Shown here: positions 34,645-42,590 of the stretch, piece by piece | Layout: each line of letters begins with the position of its first letter | How positions within the stretch are numbered: the first letter of the stretch is position 1 | Source of the DNA: DASUFP01 sp036274495 | Lineage (GTDB): Bacteria > Bacteroidota > Bacteroidia > AKYH767-A > OLB10 | DNA: 45,426 bases | Assembly: GCA_036274495.1 (NCBI GenBank) | Contig: DASUFP010000029.1 | Coordinates: 1 to 45,426, forward strand | Direction: 5' to 3' | Made by a program: the position numbers and the translations under genes | The notes under the pieces: model-generated | What the model saw: only the letters and a program-made list of their open reading frames with translations | Database searches by the model: none | Told to the model about the DNA's origin: nothing

Positions 34645-35211
34645 TCAGAGTGATTTGTTCCAGGTGTCACCGTTGATGTCTTCGTACTGCACCACGCCTT
34701 CCGATTTGCTGTACCATATTTTGGTAACGTAACGATACTGGTCGGAGAGCAACGAGCCGTCGATTTCGATAATATCGAGATAGGTGATTCCTCCGAGGCT
34801 CATGATCTGCTGACTTGCGGCATTAAGCGGATAGGAGGTAATGGGGAAGTGCGGCCAGGTAAAGGAGACGAGCAGTCCGTTTTCGCTCTTGAAAATGTCG
34901 AGCAATCCCTTACGGTCGGCGGCGTAACCAATGGTATCGCCCTCGAGCGAAATGGTAGCGTAGGTGCGCTCCTTGTATTTGTTGCCATCCTGATCGTAGC
35001 CTTTCAGCCTTACGGTAACATGGAAGGTGTGCTGCACGCCGGAGGCATTCCGGTATTTTATTGTTTCGTGGTCGTTGTAAACCAGCCACGACATATCCTC
35101 GTCAGAGAGTTTGTAATACGTCACCTTTTTACACGAAGAAGCGCTGATTGCCATAAGGGCAATGAGAGCTGCAACCCAGGTAACATGTTTCACGCGTTGA
35201 AAATGTTTCAT
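34645..35211 (-). CDS. Lipoprotein of unknown function
   Basis: The 188-residue product starts with a lipoprotein signal, WVAALIALMAISASSC, with Cys27 as the likely lipidated residue followed by KK. The mature part is beta-rich (TFHVTVRLKGYDQDGNKYKE, ATISLEGDTIGY, DIIEIDGSLLSDQYRYVTKI) and has no known catalytic motif. I do not recognise the family. Its start overlaps the stop of the metallo-hydrolase gene by 4 bases (ATGA) and it ends 20 bases before parA, so it is part of the same transcript. It is probably in the outer membrane. Confidence 0.8.
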   Translation of the reverse strand: MKHFQRVKHVTWVAALIALMAISASSCKKVTYYKLSDEDMSWLVYNDHETIKYRNASGVQHTFHVTVRLKGYDQDGNKYKERTYATISLEGDTIGYAADRKGLLDIFKSENGLLVSFTWPHFPITSYPLNAASQQIMSLGGITYLDIIEIDGSLLSDQYRYVTKIWYSKSEGVVQYEDINGDTWNKSL

Positions 35212-35921
35212 GGTATAGGATTCATTATGTGTTGATGCAAATTAAATTCAATGGAAGCTCCGATTTCAAGGAGGTGCAATTCCTTGCCCGCGGCGTTAAA
35301 TTTTGATACAGCCTCCTTGTGATCGATACGGATGTATCCGAAGGTGTCGTAATGTAAGCCTATTATCGTATTGCAGCGGATAAAATCGGCAGCAATTATT
35401 GCATTGTCGACACCCATGGTAAAATTGTTACCTATCGGCAGCAGGGCGAAGTCCATTTTTTTATAGTCGCCAATGAGTTTCATGTCGTAGGTAAGCGCCG
35501 TATCGCCGGAGTAATAAAAATTGCCTTCACCGGTTTCAACCAGAAATCCCATCGGGTTTCCGCCGTAACTGCCGTCGGGCATACTGCTCGAGTGAACGGC
35601 ATTTACACATTTCACCTTTCCGAAATCAAAAATCCAGTGACCGCCGGTATTCATCGGATGCACATTATCGAGCCCTTTGGCGGTGAACCAGTTGATCACC
35701 TCAAAATTGCTGATCACCTTAGCGCCGGTACGTTTTGCAATGCGTATGGTGTCGGCTACATGGTCTTCGTGTCCGTGCGAGAGCAAAATGTAATCGGCCT
35801 CAATGGCATCCACATCAATGTGCACTGCAAGTTCGTTTGGAGAAATGAACGGGTCAAAGAGGAGCGTTTTTCCTTCGGTGGCAACCGAGAAACAAGAATG
35901 TCCGAAGTAGGTGATTTTCAT
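35208..35921 (-). CDS. Metal-dependent hydrolase, UPF0173 (metallo-beta-lactamase fold)
   Basis: The 237-residue protein has the metallo-beta-lactamase signature SHGHEDH at residues 48-54, an early MKITYFGHSCF strand, VHSSSMPDG with the third metal His, YYSGDTALTYDM with the bridging Asp, and LHYDTFGYI near the end. This matches the UPF0173 (YtkL-like) hydrolases, whose substrate is not settled. It is expected in the cytoplasm. It is the first gene of the long operon through parAB to WbqC, behind a TATTTTTG box at 35962-35969. Confidence 0.93.
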   Translation of the reverse strand: MKITYFGHSCFSVATEGKTLLFDPFISPNELAVHIDVDAIEADYILLSHGHEDHVADTIRIAKRTGAKVISNFEVINWFTAKGLDNVHPMNTGGHWIFDFGKVKCVNAVHSSSMPDGSYGGNPMGFLVETGEGNFYYSGDTALTYDMKLIGDYKKMDFALLPIGNNFTMGVDNAIIAADFIRCNTIIGLHYDTFGYIRIDHKEAVSKFNAAGKELHLLEIGASIEFNLHQHIMNPIP

Positions 35922-35961
35922 TAAGGTCCGTTTCGTTGCTGATTATACAACGGGTAATTTG

Positions 35962-35969
35962 CAAAAATA
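35962..35969 (-). promoter_or_regulatory. -7 promoter box of the parAB-containing operon
   Basis: The minus strand reads TATTTTTG about 40 bases before the ATG at 35921. The surrounding CCTTATTTTTGCA is the same as before thrS, which supports a vegetative promoter. Confidence 0.6.
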
Positions 35970-36103
35970 AGGATTCAGGTTGTGCTTTTTAAATAAAAGT
36001 ACGTTACATGCCTAAAGATAACTCTTTCAGCGCCAGCTTTTTTTAACAGAGCGGTGTGAATTGTTAATAAGTCGCCTTTTTCACCGAAAAGCGGCACCGG
36101 AAG

Positions 36104-37771
36104 TTACTCCTTCACCACCTTAATGGAGTAGGTTCCTTTTTCGGAAGTTACGGTAAGCACATAAATGCCCTTTGCCAGCTGCGATCCAACGGAATAGTGG
36201 TGCAGTGCCAGTCCGTTTACCGTTTCACTCTGGCTGTAAACCGGCTGTCCCAGCAGGTTGTGCATTTTGATGGTAATGTTTTGGTGGGCAGAGGAATAAA
36301 AGGAGAAATTGAGCGCCGACTGATAGGGGTTGGGTCCATCCAGCTGCAGCTGATCCTGGTCGGCGGTAATACCCGAGTCGATGCCGCCGAGAATGAGGCA
36401 GGCAAGCGGGAAGTCGGGGATGCCGTATCCCAGCAGCGAGTCGGGGGCAGTAGCCTGACTGGCGCTTTGGCGCACGGCGGTTATGATCTGGTTGGCGGTG
36501 GCGTTGGGGTGGCACTGCACCAGTGTGGCCATCATGCCGGCCATAAGCGGCGACGAAAAAGAGGTTCCGTTACCGGGAAAGGTGCCGGTGGTGTTAAACG
36601 GATCGGCAACAATGGTGGCCTGGCCCTGAGCGGCTGCATCGGGTTTCACCCTTCCGTCGAAAGAGGGGCCTTTGCCGCTGAATCCGGCATATACTCCCTG
36701 ATCGTCGACGGCACCCACGGCAAGAATGCTGTCGGCATCGGCAGGAGCGCTGATGCGGAACCAGGAGCTGTTGCCCTCGTTGCCGGCGCTGTTGCACACA
36801 ATTATGCCGCGCGAAGCGGCAATATCGGCTGCTATGGTAACGGGAGTGGTGTTGCCGTTTAAGTCGCTGTAGGTATGGTTTTGAGCGGGATCGTCGAAAA
36901 CGGTGTAGCCGAGCGATGAGTTAATGATGTCGGCACCGGCGCTGTCGGCATATTCGGCTGCCGAGGCCCAGTTGTATTCTTCAATAATGTTTTCGGCGGG
37001 TGCATATTCCGAGCGGAGCAGGTAAAAGGAGGCTCCGGGAGCGGTACCAATTATTTCGCCCGGTACATTGGCGCCAATGCACGAGAGTACCATAGATCCG
37101 TGCCAGTCGTCGTTGTACACATTGGCTTCGCCATCCACAAAATCCCAGGTCCCCAGTATGCGTCCCGAGGCAAAGAGCGAATCAAAGGCCTGCATTACAT
37201 TGGCATTTAAAAATCCGGCATCAATTACCGCAATGCGCACTCCCGCGCCGGTGTAACCGTTGTCGTGCATGAGGTCGCCTTTGAGCATGTGCACCTGGTT
37301 AAATGATGTGCCGTAGTTAAAGAGCGAGCCGGTTTCGGCGGTACGCTGACCGCTGACTGCGGTTGCCCGGATGGCATTGAGGTCGAATTTGGGAGGCAGT
37401 ACACCCGGATCCATCATGCGGCCCAGGTGGTACACCCCCTGCACATAAGGGAGGTTGTTGATAGCATTGAGTACGCCGGTACCAATAAAACTTACGGTAA
37501 CAGTGTTAAACCATTTGGAAACGGCCAGCACCTGCGCTCCTGCGGAGAGCACGCCTGTAACATAAGCGGGATTCACCGGCAGGTCGAGGTCGGTAACAGG
37601 AATATTTTGGGCGGTACGGCGGTTTACGGCCCGCTGCGATAAATACGCAAGCGGTGCGCTCACCGAAAAGGGCGAGTTGTTTTTGTCGGTGAAAAATACC
37701 ACATAACGGTCCTGTGCATGCGAAAACACCGAAGCAGACAGGAGAAGCGCGACAATCAATAATTTTTTCAT
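36104..37771 (-). CDS. T9SS-secreted subtilisin-like serine protease (S8)
   Basis: The 555-residue protein has signal peptide MKKLLIVALLLSASVFSHAQ, a pro-region (about 21-165) and an S8 catalytic domain. The triad is visible: Asp184 in RIAVIDAGFLN, His224 in DDWHGSMV and Ser404 in NGTSFSSPLMAG, with oxyanion Asn331 in NSAGNEG. The Ser motif has FSS where many subtilases have MAA/MAS. The end is a type A sorting domain (PNPYQSALNFSF, LAKGIYVLTVTSEKG, SIKVVKE). It is a secreted or surface endopeptidase, probably nutritional or for processing surface proteins. It starts 8 bases after a lipoprotein gene that itself follows mnmA, so the three form a probable operon. Confidence 0.94.
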   Translation of the reverse strand: MKKLLIVALLLSASVFSHAQDRYVVFFTDKNNSPFSVSAPLAYLSQRAVNRRTAQNIPVTDLDLPVNPAYVTGVLSAGAQVLAVSKWFNTVTVSFIGTGVLNAINNLPYVQGVYHLGRMMDPGVLPPKFDLNAIRATAVSGQRTAETGSLFNYGTSFNQVHMLKGDLMHDNGYTGAGVRIAVIDAGFLNANVMQAFDSLFASGRILGTWDFVDGEANVYNDDWHGSMVLSCIGANVPGEIIGTAPGASFYLLRSEYAPAENIIEEYNWASAAEYADSAGADIINSSLGYTVFDDPAQNHTYSDLNGNTTPVTIAADIAASRGIIVCNSAGNEGNSSWFRISAPADADSILAVGAVDDQGVYAGFSGKGPSFDGRVKPDAAAQGQATIVADPFNTTGTFPGNGTSFSSPLMAGMMATLVQCHPNATANQIITAVRQSASQATAPDSLLGYGIPDFPLACLILGGIDSGITADQDQLQLDGPNPYQSALNFSFYSSAHQNITIKMHNLLGQPVYSQSETVNGLALHHYSVGSQLAKGIYVLTVTSEKGTYSIKVVKE

Positions 37772-37779
37772 GCGGACAA

Positions 37780-38454
37780 TTAATTTGACCAGGAAATAAG
37801 TTTTTCGGTGTAGAGCCGCTGTGATTTTATGCCGCTCGGAAAGTCTTTTTGTATGTTGATCTGATTCTTGTAAACGAGTCCTACGCCGGCGGCAAAAATT
37901 TCTTCCTGATGCAGGGTGTACACCGCGTTGTCATCGTCGACCTGCAACACCCTCAGTGTGCTGTCGAACGAGAGGGTGTTCATGGTGTAGGGCTGATCGA
38001 CAAAAGTATACGAGTAGTCCTGCGAACCCAGGTTGTTCAGGCTGTTGCCGTTCCACACTTTTCCGTCGAGCAGGGGGAATACCATTTTTATGTAAGTGGT
38101 GTTTTCCTCTTTTTTCTCGACGAGGGTAGGAGTCATGTTTACGGTCCACACATCCGAAATAATCCAGGGCTGCGAAGTGTCGGCACGTGTGTACCTTTCG
38201 AGCCGCTGTGTAGGGCGTCCCTGGTTATCGGTAAATACACTCTCCACCACTTCTTTTAACTGATAGTATGCGGTATCGTTACCGGTAAAAACATCTTTGG
38301 TGATAAGCGTAACATCGTAAATAAGTTCGTGACCGACATTTACAGGGAAGTAGGAGTAATTCAGAGTGCCCGGAAGCGAATCATTGGAATCTTCGCTGCA
38401 TCCTGCGGCAAGCAGTACAACCAAAACCACTAAGTAAAAACCGGAGCGCTGCAT
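37780..38454 (-). CDS. Lipoprotein of unknown function
   Basis: The 224-residue product has a clear lipoprotein signal, GFYLVVLVVLLAAGC, with Cys19 followed by SEDSND. The mature part begins YFPVNVGHELIYDVTLITKD, a pattern seen in many Bacteroidota lipoproteins, and is beta-rich with LVYKNQINIQKDFPSG near the end. No catalytic motif was seen. It lies 10 bases after mnmA and 8 before the protease gene. A role tied to the protease, such as a surface partner, is possible but only inferred from position. Confidence 0.8.
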   Translation of the reverse strand: MQRSGFYLVVLVVLLAAGCSEDSNDSLPGTLNYSYFPVNVGHELIYDVTLITKDVFTGNDTAYYQLKEVVESVFTDNQGRPTQRLERYTRADTSQPWIISDVWTVNMTPTLVEKKEENTTYIKMVFPLLDGKVWNGNSLNNLGSQDYSYTFVDQPYTMNTLSFDSTLRVLQVDDDNAVYTLHQEEIFAAGVGLVYKNQINIQKDFPSGIKSQRLYTEKLISWSN

Positions 38455-38464
38455 CAGAATGGGT

Positions 38465-39556
38465 TTATTGTTTAGCTATGAATCCGCCACCTATCAGATC
38501 GTCGCCATCGTAAAACACCGCCGACTGTCCGGGTGCAACCGCTTTTACATTTTTGTGAAAAACAACTTTCATCATTTCATCGTGGTAACTCAGGGTAGAG
38601 TGGGTACCAGCATCTTTGTACCTGATTTTGGTAGTAGCTTCAACTTCGCCTTCAATGGAAGCCACTTTCACCAGGTTTACATCACGCACCCACATCTCCT
38701 TTTTTTCGAGCTCTTCAAACGTTCCCAAATATACAGTATTTGTTTCGGGTTCAATGCGGGTTACATACATCGGTTCGCCCATTGCTATTTCAAGTCCTTT
38801 TCGTTGTCCGATGGTGTAAAAAGGATAGCCGCGGTGGGTACCCACAATTTTGCCGTCGGCGGTAACAAACGATCCGCCTTCGAGCTGTTCCTCCAGTCCC
38901 GGTACGCGGTGTTTGAGGAACGAGCGGTAGTCGTTGTCAGGGACAAAACAAATTTCGTAGCTCTCACTCTTGTTGGCCAAATCGTGAAAGCCCCAGTCGT
39001 GTGCCATCTGGCGTATTTCGGTTTTGCGGAATCCTCCCAGCGGAAAACGGGTACGCGCCAGTAACTCCTGCGAAAGTCCCCACAACACATAACTCTGATC
39101 TTTACTGTGGTCGAGTCCTTTTGAAATAACATACCTGCCGTTTTCTTTGCGCAGTCCGGCATAGTGACCGGTAGCAATAAATTCGCAGTCGAGCATCTCG
39201 GCCCGTTTGTACAGCGCTTCCCATTTAATATGGGTGTTGCACAACACACACGGGTTGGGCGTGCGTCCTGCAAGGTATTCATCCACAAAATTGTCGATAA
39301 CATGATCGCCAAACTCCCCGCGTATGTCGAGGATATAATGGTGAAAGCCCCGCTCAACCGCTATCTGCCGTGCGTCGTTAATGGAATCGAGGCTGCAGCA
39401 GCCGGTCTCTTTTTTTGAACCTCCCGATCCGGCATAGTCCCATGTTTTCATGGTGATTCCCACTACCTCATAACCCTCATCGTGCAGCATCATGGCAGCT
39501 ACTGAGCTGTCGATACCGCCTGACATAGCGACAAGAATTTTTCCGTGTTTACTCAT
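38465..39556 (-). CDS. mnmA: tRNA 2-thiouridine(34) synthase MnmA
   Basis: The 363-residue enzyme thiolates U34 of tRNA-Lys, -Glu and -Gln. The PP-loop SGGIDSS (12-18) binds ATP; the catalytic Cys pair is Cys106 in NPCVLCNTHIKWE and Cys203 in SYEICFVPDND. Other conserved blocks are FIATGHYA, KDQSYVLWGLSQELL and YPFYTIGQRKGL. Length and layout match the family, including the C-terminal beta-barrel ending in SAVFYDGDDLIGGGFI. A two-Cys insert (TGCCSLD) near residue 53 is common in Bacteroidota. It heads an operon with a lipoprotein and a secreted protease, and a TATCTTTG box is at 39662-39669. Confidence 0.97.
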   Translation of the reverse strand: MSKHGKILVAMSGGIDSSVAAMMLHDEGYEVVGITMKTWDYAGSGGSKKETGCCSLDSINDARQIAVERGFHHYILDIRGEFGDHVIDNFVDEYLAGRTPNPCVLCNTHIKWEALYKRAEMLDCEFIATGHYAGLRKENGRYVISKGLDHSKDQSYVLWGLSQELLARTRFPLGGFRKTEIRQMAHDWGFHDLANKSESYEICFVPDNDYRSFLKHRVPGLEEQLEGGSFVTADGKIVGTHRGYPFYTIGQRKGLEIAMGEPMYVTRIEPETNTVYLGTFEELEKKEMWVRDVNLVKVASIEGEVEATTKIRYKDAGTHSTLSYHDEMMKVVFHKNVKAVAPGQSAVFYDGDDLIGGGFIAKQ

Positions 39557-39661
39557 GGGATTTTAATTACTGAGGTGTTGCTGTACAGGGTTCGGGGCAA
39601 TATGCTGTTTGCTGCAAATCAGCGCTATCCTCAGCTATTTGTAACTGCTTAATTTTCAGAA

Positions 39662-39669
39662 CAAAGATA
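39662..39669 (-). promoter_or_regulatory. -7 promoter box upstream of mnmA
   Basis: The minus strand reads TATCTTTG, a full TAnnTTTG match, 105 bases before the mnmA ATG. It would give a leader of about 100 bases. No clear TTTG at the expected -33 spacing. Confidence 0.5.
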
Positions 39670-39832
39670 CTGCGAAAATGTTAAAACGGGGCGGGTTGCA
39701 GGGTAACGTTTGTGTCAATTTGTTGAAAATCAGAATAAAATTTGCCGCAACAGCCTTCCTGCCAAAGAAAATAAGAGATTAAAAGTGCAAAGAGGCATGC
39801 AGCTGCCGGCCGAAACGGCTTAGCCGAAACAT

Positions 39833-40558
39833 TTATCTGATGGTGTTCAGCAGTATGCCTGCCTTCCACACTTCGGTTGAGTCTTTGGCGCCGTTGTCGT
39901 TCCAGTAAATCCAGTTGCCCTGTTTTACTCCGTTCATATAATTGCCGGTGGTAAGTGGTTTGCCGTTCATGTAGTAGAGCTGTACGGGTCCGGCAAATGT
40001 GTCGTTGGCATAAACGGCTTCCATTTTAATTTTGCCATCGGAGAAATAGCTTTTATAAGGACCGTTTTTTTTGTCGTGGAGCCACGTCGTTTGTTCCGAC
40101 AAGATGCCGCTGGGATAGTATATTTTCCAGACACCCTCTTTGACGCCGTTTTTATAGGTTTCAACAGCCGACAGGGTATCGTTTTCGAAGTAGTAGTTCC
40201 AGGTGCTGTCTTTTTGCTGGTTGATGTATTTGCCAACGGCTTTCACTTTTCCGTTTTTATGATAGCTGGTCAGCCGGCCTGTTTTGCCATCGGCGGTATA
40301 GACCAGTTCGGCCTGTAGCTTTCCCGATTCGTACCATGTTTTGGTACTGCTTACCGGCTTGCCGTTTTTAAAATAAGTCTCCGAAAAGAGGTTGTCGCTT
40401 GGATAGTACCTGCGCCATACACCCTGTTTAAGTCCTTTTACATCGGTGCGGTTAATGGTGTCGCCTTTAAAAATACGGTATGTTTGCGCAGGGGCTGTCG
40501 CGGGCAGCACCAGCGCCAGCAGCAACAACAGGTTAAATGCGGTAATCTTTTTTACCAT
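39833..40558 (-). CDS. YwqK/MORN-repeat protein
   Basis: The 241-residue protein has a signal peptide (AFNLLLLLALVLPATAPAQ) and then about eight repeats of 20-25 residues with the pattern Y..NGK....W....NG: GLKQGVWRRYYPSDNLFSE, FKNGKPVSSTKTWYESGKLQ, HKNGKVKAVGKY, NGVKEGVWKIYYPSGILSE. This is the MORN-like repeat annotated as YwqK family antitoxin; the antitoxin name comes from one Bacillus pair and should not be taken over here. An envelope or periplasmic role is more likely given the signal. It lies 14 bases after rlmE. A TATTTTTG box ends five bases before its ATG, so its transcript may be leaderless. Confidence 0.88.
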   Translation of the reverse strand: MVKKITAFNLLLLLALVLPATAPAQTYRIFKGDTINRTDVKGLKQGVWRRYYPSDNLFSETYFKNGKPVSSTKTWYESGKLQAELVYTADGKTGRLTSYHKNGKVKAVGKYINQQKDSTWNYYFENDTLSAVETYKNGVKEGVWKIYYPSGILSEQTTWLHDKKNGPYKSYFSDGKIKMEAVYANDTFAGPVQLYYMNGKPLTTGNYMNGVKQGNWIYWNDNGAKDSTEVWKAGILLNTIR

Positions 40559-40563
40559 GGCTG

Positions 40564-40571
40564 CAAAAATA
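40564..40571 (-). promoter_or_regulatory. -7 promoter box directly before the 39833-40558 gene
   Basis: The minus strand reads TATTTTTG, followed by CAGCC and then the ATG. If used, transcription would start at or next to the start codon. It lies between rlmE's stop region and the gene, so it could serve this gene alone. Confidence 0.45.
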
Positions 40572-40572
40572 C

Positions 40573-41181
40573 TTATTCGGAAGGTGGGGCGGCGATAAAT
40601 CCTTTTCCGATTAAAAAAATTTCTTTACTCGATTTCTGAACACTTTTCGGGCGGCTGATATGTACTTCGGCGAAATAATCCTTGAGCGATTTGCGGAACT
40701 CGTTACCCTCGTTGCTCTCAAAAATTTTGCAAACAAAATGGCCGCCGGGTTTCAGCACACGCATGGCTGTGGCCAGCGCCATTTCGCAGAGCTCGAGGCT
40801 TTTCATCTGATCGGTAAAGCGGCTGGTAGTGGTATCGGGTGCCATATCCGAAATAACGGCATCAAAGGGTTTGGTGAATCCCTTTTCTTCGAGTACAGGA
40901 CCCATTTCGAGGGTAAGCATATCACCCTTCATAAAAACGGCGTTGGGCAGCGAGAGGAATACTTTTTTGAGATCGATACCCAGCAGTTTTCCCTGCGCGC
41001 CGATTTTTTCGCTGGTGTACTGCGACCACGATCCGGGTGAACACCCGAGGTCGAGCACCTGATCGCCTTTGCGGATGAGGCGGTACTTGTCGTCAATTTC
41101 CTGCAGCTTGTAAACCGATCGTGCCGCATAGTTTTCCTTGCGTGCCTTTTTGGCGTAGTGATCGTTTGTTTTGTAACTCAT
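40573..41181 (-). CDS. rlmE: 23S rRNA (uridine-2'-O)-methyltransferase, RrmJ/FtsJ family
   Basis: The 202-residue protein is a class I SAM-dependent methyltransferase. The start MSYKTNDHYAKKARKENYAA leads to the catalytic Lys25 in SVYKLQEIDDKY, the SAM motif VLDLGCSPGSWSQY, the catalytic Asp in AVISDMAPDTT, Lys in GGHFVCKIFES, and Glu in SSKEIFLIGKGF. This K-D-K-E tetrad is that of RlmE, which methylates U2552 of 23S rRNA. The ATG at 41181 is preferred; an upstream start at 41232 adds an unrelated 17 residues. A near-match promoter box TACTTTCG lies at 41210-41217. Confidence 0.95.
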   Translation of the reverse strand: MSYKTNDHYAKKARKENYAARSVYKLQEIDDKYRLIRKGDQVLDLGCSPGSWSQYTSEKIGAQGKLLGIDLKKVFLSLPNAVFMKGDMLTLEMGPVLEEKGFTKPFDAVISDMAPDTTTSRFTDQMKSLELCEMALATAMRVLKPGGHFVCKIFESNEGNEFRKSLKDYFAEVHISRPKSVQKSSKEIFLIGKGFIAAPPSE

Positions 41182-41417
41182 ATATGCAGTTAAGGTAACC
41201 GGCTGCCGGCGAAAGTACAAATTGTTAACCACCTGCTTTCACCAAACAGCAGATAGCGCTGTGCGGGATTCCCTTCTCAAAAGTTCTTATGGGTAAACGA
41301 CAGAAAAGCTATAAAATTGAGTGGCAGGCCAGTGTAGGGGATGCCCCGAACGGTTTTGTCAAATCACCGAATAATTTTTACCTTACGCATAATTCTAACT
41401 ACCTAAATCCTAAAACG

Positions 41418-41918
41418 ATGAAATTAAATGCTTCCGTTTACTCTTTTGTGGCTGTAACAGCCCTTTTCCTCTCTTCCTGCTCTACGCCGCCACCTGCTGA
41501 GGCACCCAAAGCCATTGATATGGCAGCGCTGAAAACCGAAATTCAGGCTATGGAAGATGCCTACAGTGCAGCTGAAAAAGCAAAAGATGCTCCGGCAGTT
41601 GCTGCCTATTACAGTGACGATGCCATTAGCTACGGACGCAATTCGGAGCCCTTGTCGGGCAAGGCGGCAATCACCGAAAAAATTGCCGAACGTCTTTCAA
41701 AAGATACCTTGAACTACGACAACGTATATAAGGTTGTTGATTTGTTTGCCGATGGCGATATGGCTGTTGAGATTGGTTCCTGGGAAGAGGTAAACGGTTC
41801 CGGCGAGGTGCAAAATCGCGGACATTACATGAGTTATTTTCAGAAGCGCGACGGCAAATACGTGTGTGTGCGCGACATGAATGTATCGTCGATGCCTGAT
41901 AAAAAAGAGGGAATGTAA
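41418..41918 (+). CDS. Lipoprotein with SnoaL/DUF4440-like (NTF2-fold) domain
   Basis: The 166-residue product starts MKLNASVYSFVAVTALFLSS with a lipobox at LSSC (Cys21). The mature domain, EIQAMEDAYSAAEKAKDAPA, YYSDDAISYGRNSEPLSGKA and AITEKIAERL, with a later GSWEEVNGSG and RGHYMSYFQKRDGKY, has the alpha+beta barrel pattern of SnoaL/DUF4440 proteins. Members act as small-ligand binders or isomerases, but many are uncharacterised. ATG 41418 is chosen for its signal; an earlier ATG at 41289 gives a non-signal extension. It is divergent from rlmE and ends with a terminator at 41941. Confidence 0.85.
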   Translation: MKLNASVYSFVAVTALFLSSCSTPPPAEAPKAIDMAALKTEIQAMEDAYSAAEKAKDAPAVAAYYSDDAISYGRNSEPLSGKAAITEKIAERLSKDTLNYDNVYKVVDLFADGDMAVEIGSWEEVNGSGEVQNRGHYMSYFQKRDGKYVCVRDMNVSSMPDKKEGM

Positions 41919-41940
41919 TTTTTGTTGTATTATAAGATCA

Positions 41941-41971
41941 GAGAGGGCCGGCTGTTGCCGGCTCTTTTTTT
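41941..41971 (+). terminator. Intrinsic terminator after the SnoaL-like gene
   Basis: The arms GCCGGC and GCCGGC with loop TGTT, extended by GAG/CTC, are followed by seven T residues on the plus strand. It begins about 25 bases after the stop codon at 41918. Confidence 0.85.
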
Positions 41972-42097
41972 ATGGAAAAAAGGTGTGTGTATTGAGAAGG
42001 ATCTGCAGTAATAAAGATCAATGGCAACTGTTTTATCTTTATGTTTTCATCCGGAGCTCCGTCATAAAGCCGGAGCACCGTATAAACAGACATAGCG

Positions 42098-42547
42098 ATG
42101 CAGCAGCATGAAACCTTAGTACAACAACTGGCAGGGGTCTGGTGGTTACAATCCAGGGAAGATTATACTGCCGAAGGGGTAAAACTCATTGATCCGGTGC
42201 TGGGTGCCGACCCTATAGGCATTCTGGCTTATTCCGGCACTCACTTCACCGCACAGTTTATGAGGCGCGACAGGAGTGGTAAAGCCGAACTTCCCGTTGC
42301 GTTTAAAGGCTCCAATAACACACAGGCCGCTGCAGGTTACGATGCCTATTTTGGCACCTACCGTATCGACGCGCAAACGGGAAAAGTGGAGCACACGCTG
42401 CTCGGGTCGGTAACACCTGAAAATATTGGAATGGCAGTATGGCGCGATTTGACGGTTGTGGACGAAACACTCACCATTCGGCTTGCCACACATGCGGTTA
42501 CCGGCGAAGCCATTACAAGAACATTAACGTTCAGCCGGCTAAAGTAG
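42098..42547 (+). CDS. Lipocalin-like domain protein
   Basis: The 149-residue cytoplasmic protein matches the Lipocalin_5 pattern: LAGVWWLQSREDYTAEGVKL, DPIGILAYSGTHFTAQFMRR, AYFGTYRIDAQTGKVEHTL and a final LTIRLATHAVTGEAITRTL. The family folds as a small beta-barrel; the ligand is unknown, and many members are annotated only by this domain. No signal peptide is present. A TATCTTTA near-promoter lies around 42034. The gene is convergent with the glycosyltransferase gene 43 bases on, with a weak hairpin (GCCTG/CAGGC) between them. Confidence 0.85.
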   Translation: MQQHETLVQQLAGVWWLQSREDYTAEGVKLIDPVLGADPIGILAYSGTHFTAQFMRRDRSGKAELPVAFKGSNNTQAAAGYDAYFGTYRIDAQTGKVEHTLLGSVTPENIGMAVWRDLTVVDETLTIRLATHAVTGEAITRTLTFSRLK

Positions 42548-42590
42548 TGACGGAGTTGCCTGTTGCTTAAAACAGCAGGCTTGCCCGTTT

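Noticed and set aside
35186..35203. Near-palindrome resembling a parS site (TGTTTCACGCGTTGAAAA), 560 bases upstream of parA.
   Set aside because: It matches the left half of the usual parS core but the right half is offset by a base and the central CGTG is missing. It lies in the signal-peptide coding part of a lipoprotein gene. Too weak to call without a binding test or genome-wide pattern.
39833..40558. Toxin-antitoxin module suggested by the YwqK family name.
   Set aside because: The protein has a signal peptide and no toxin-like partner; its neighbour is rlmE.
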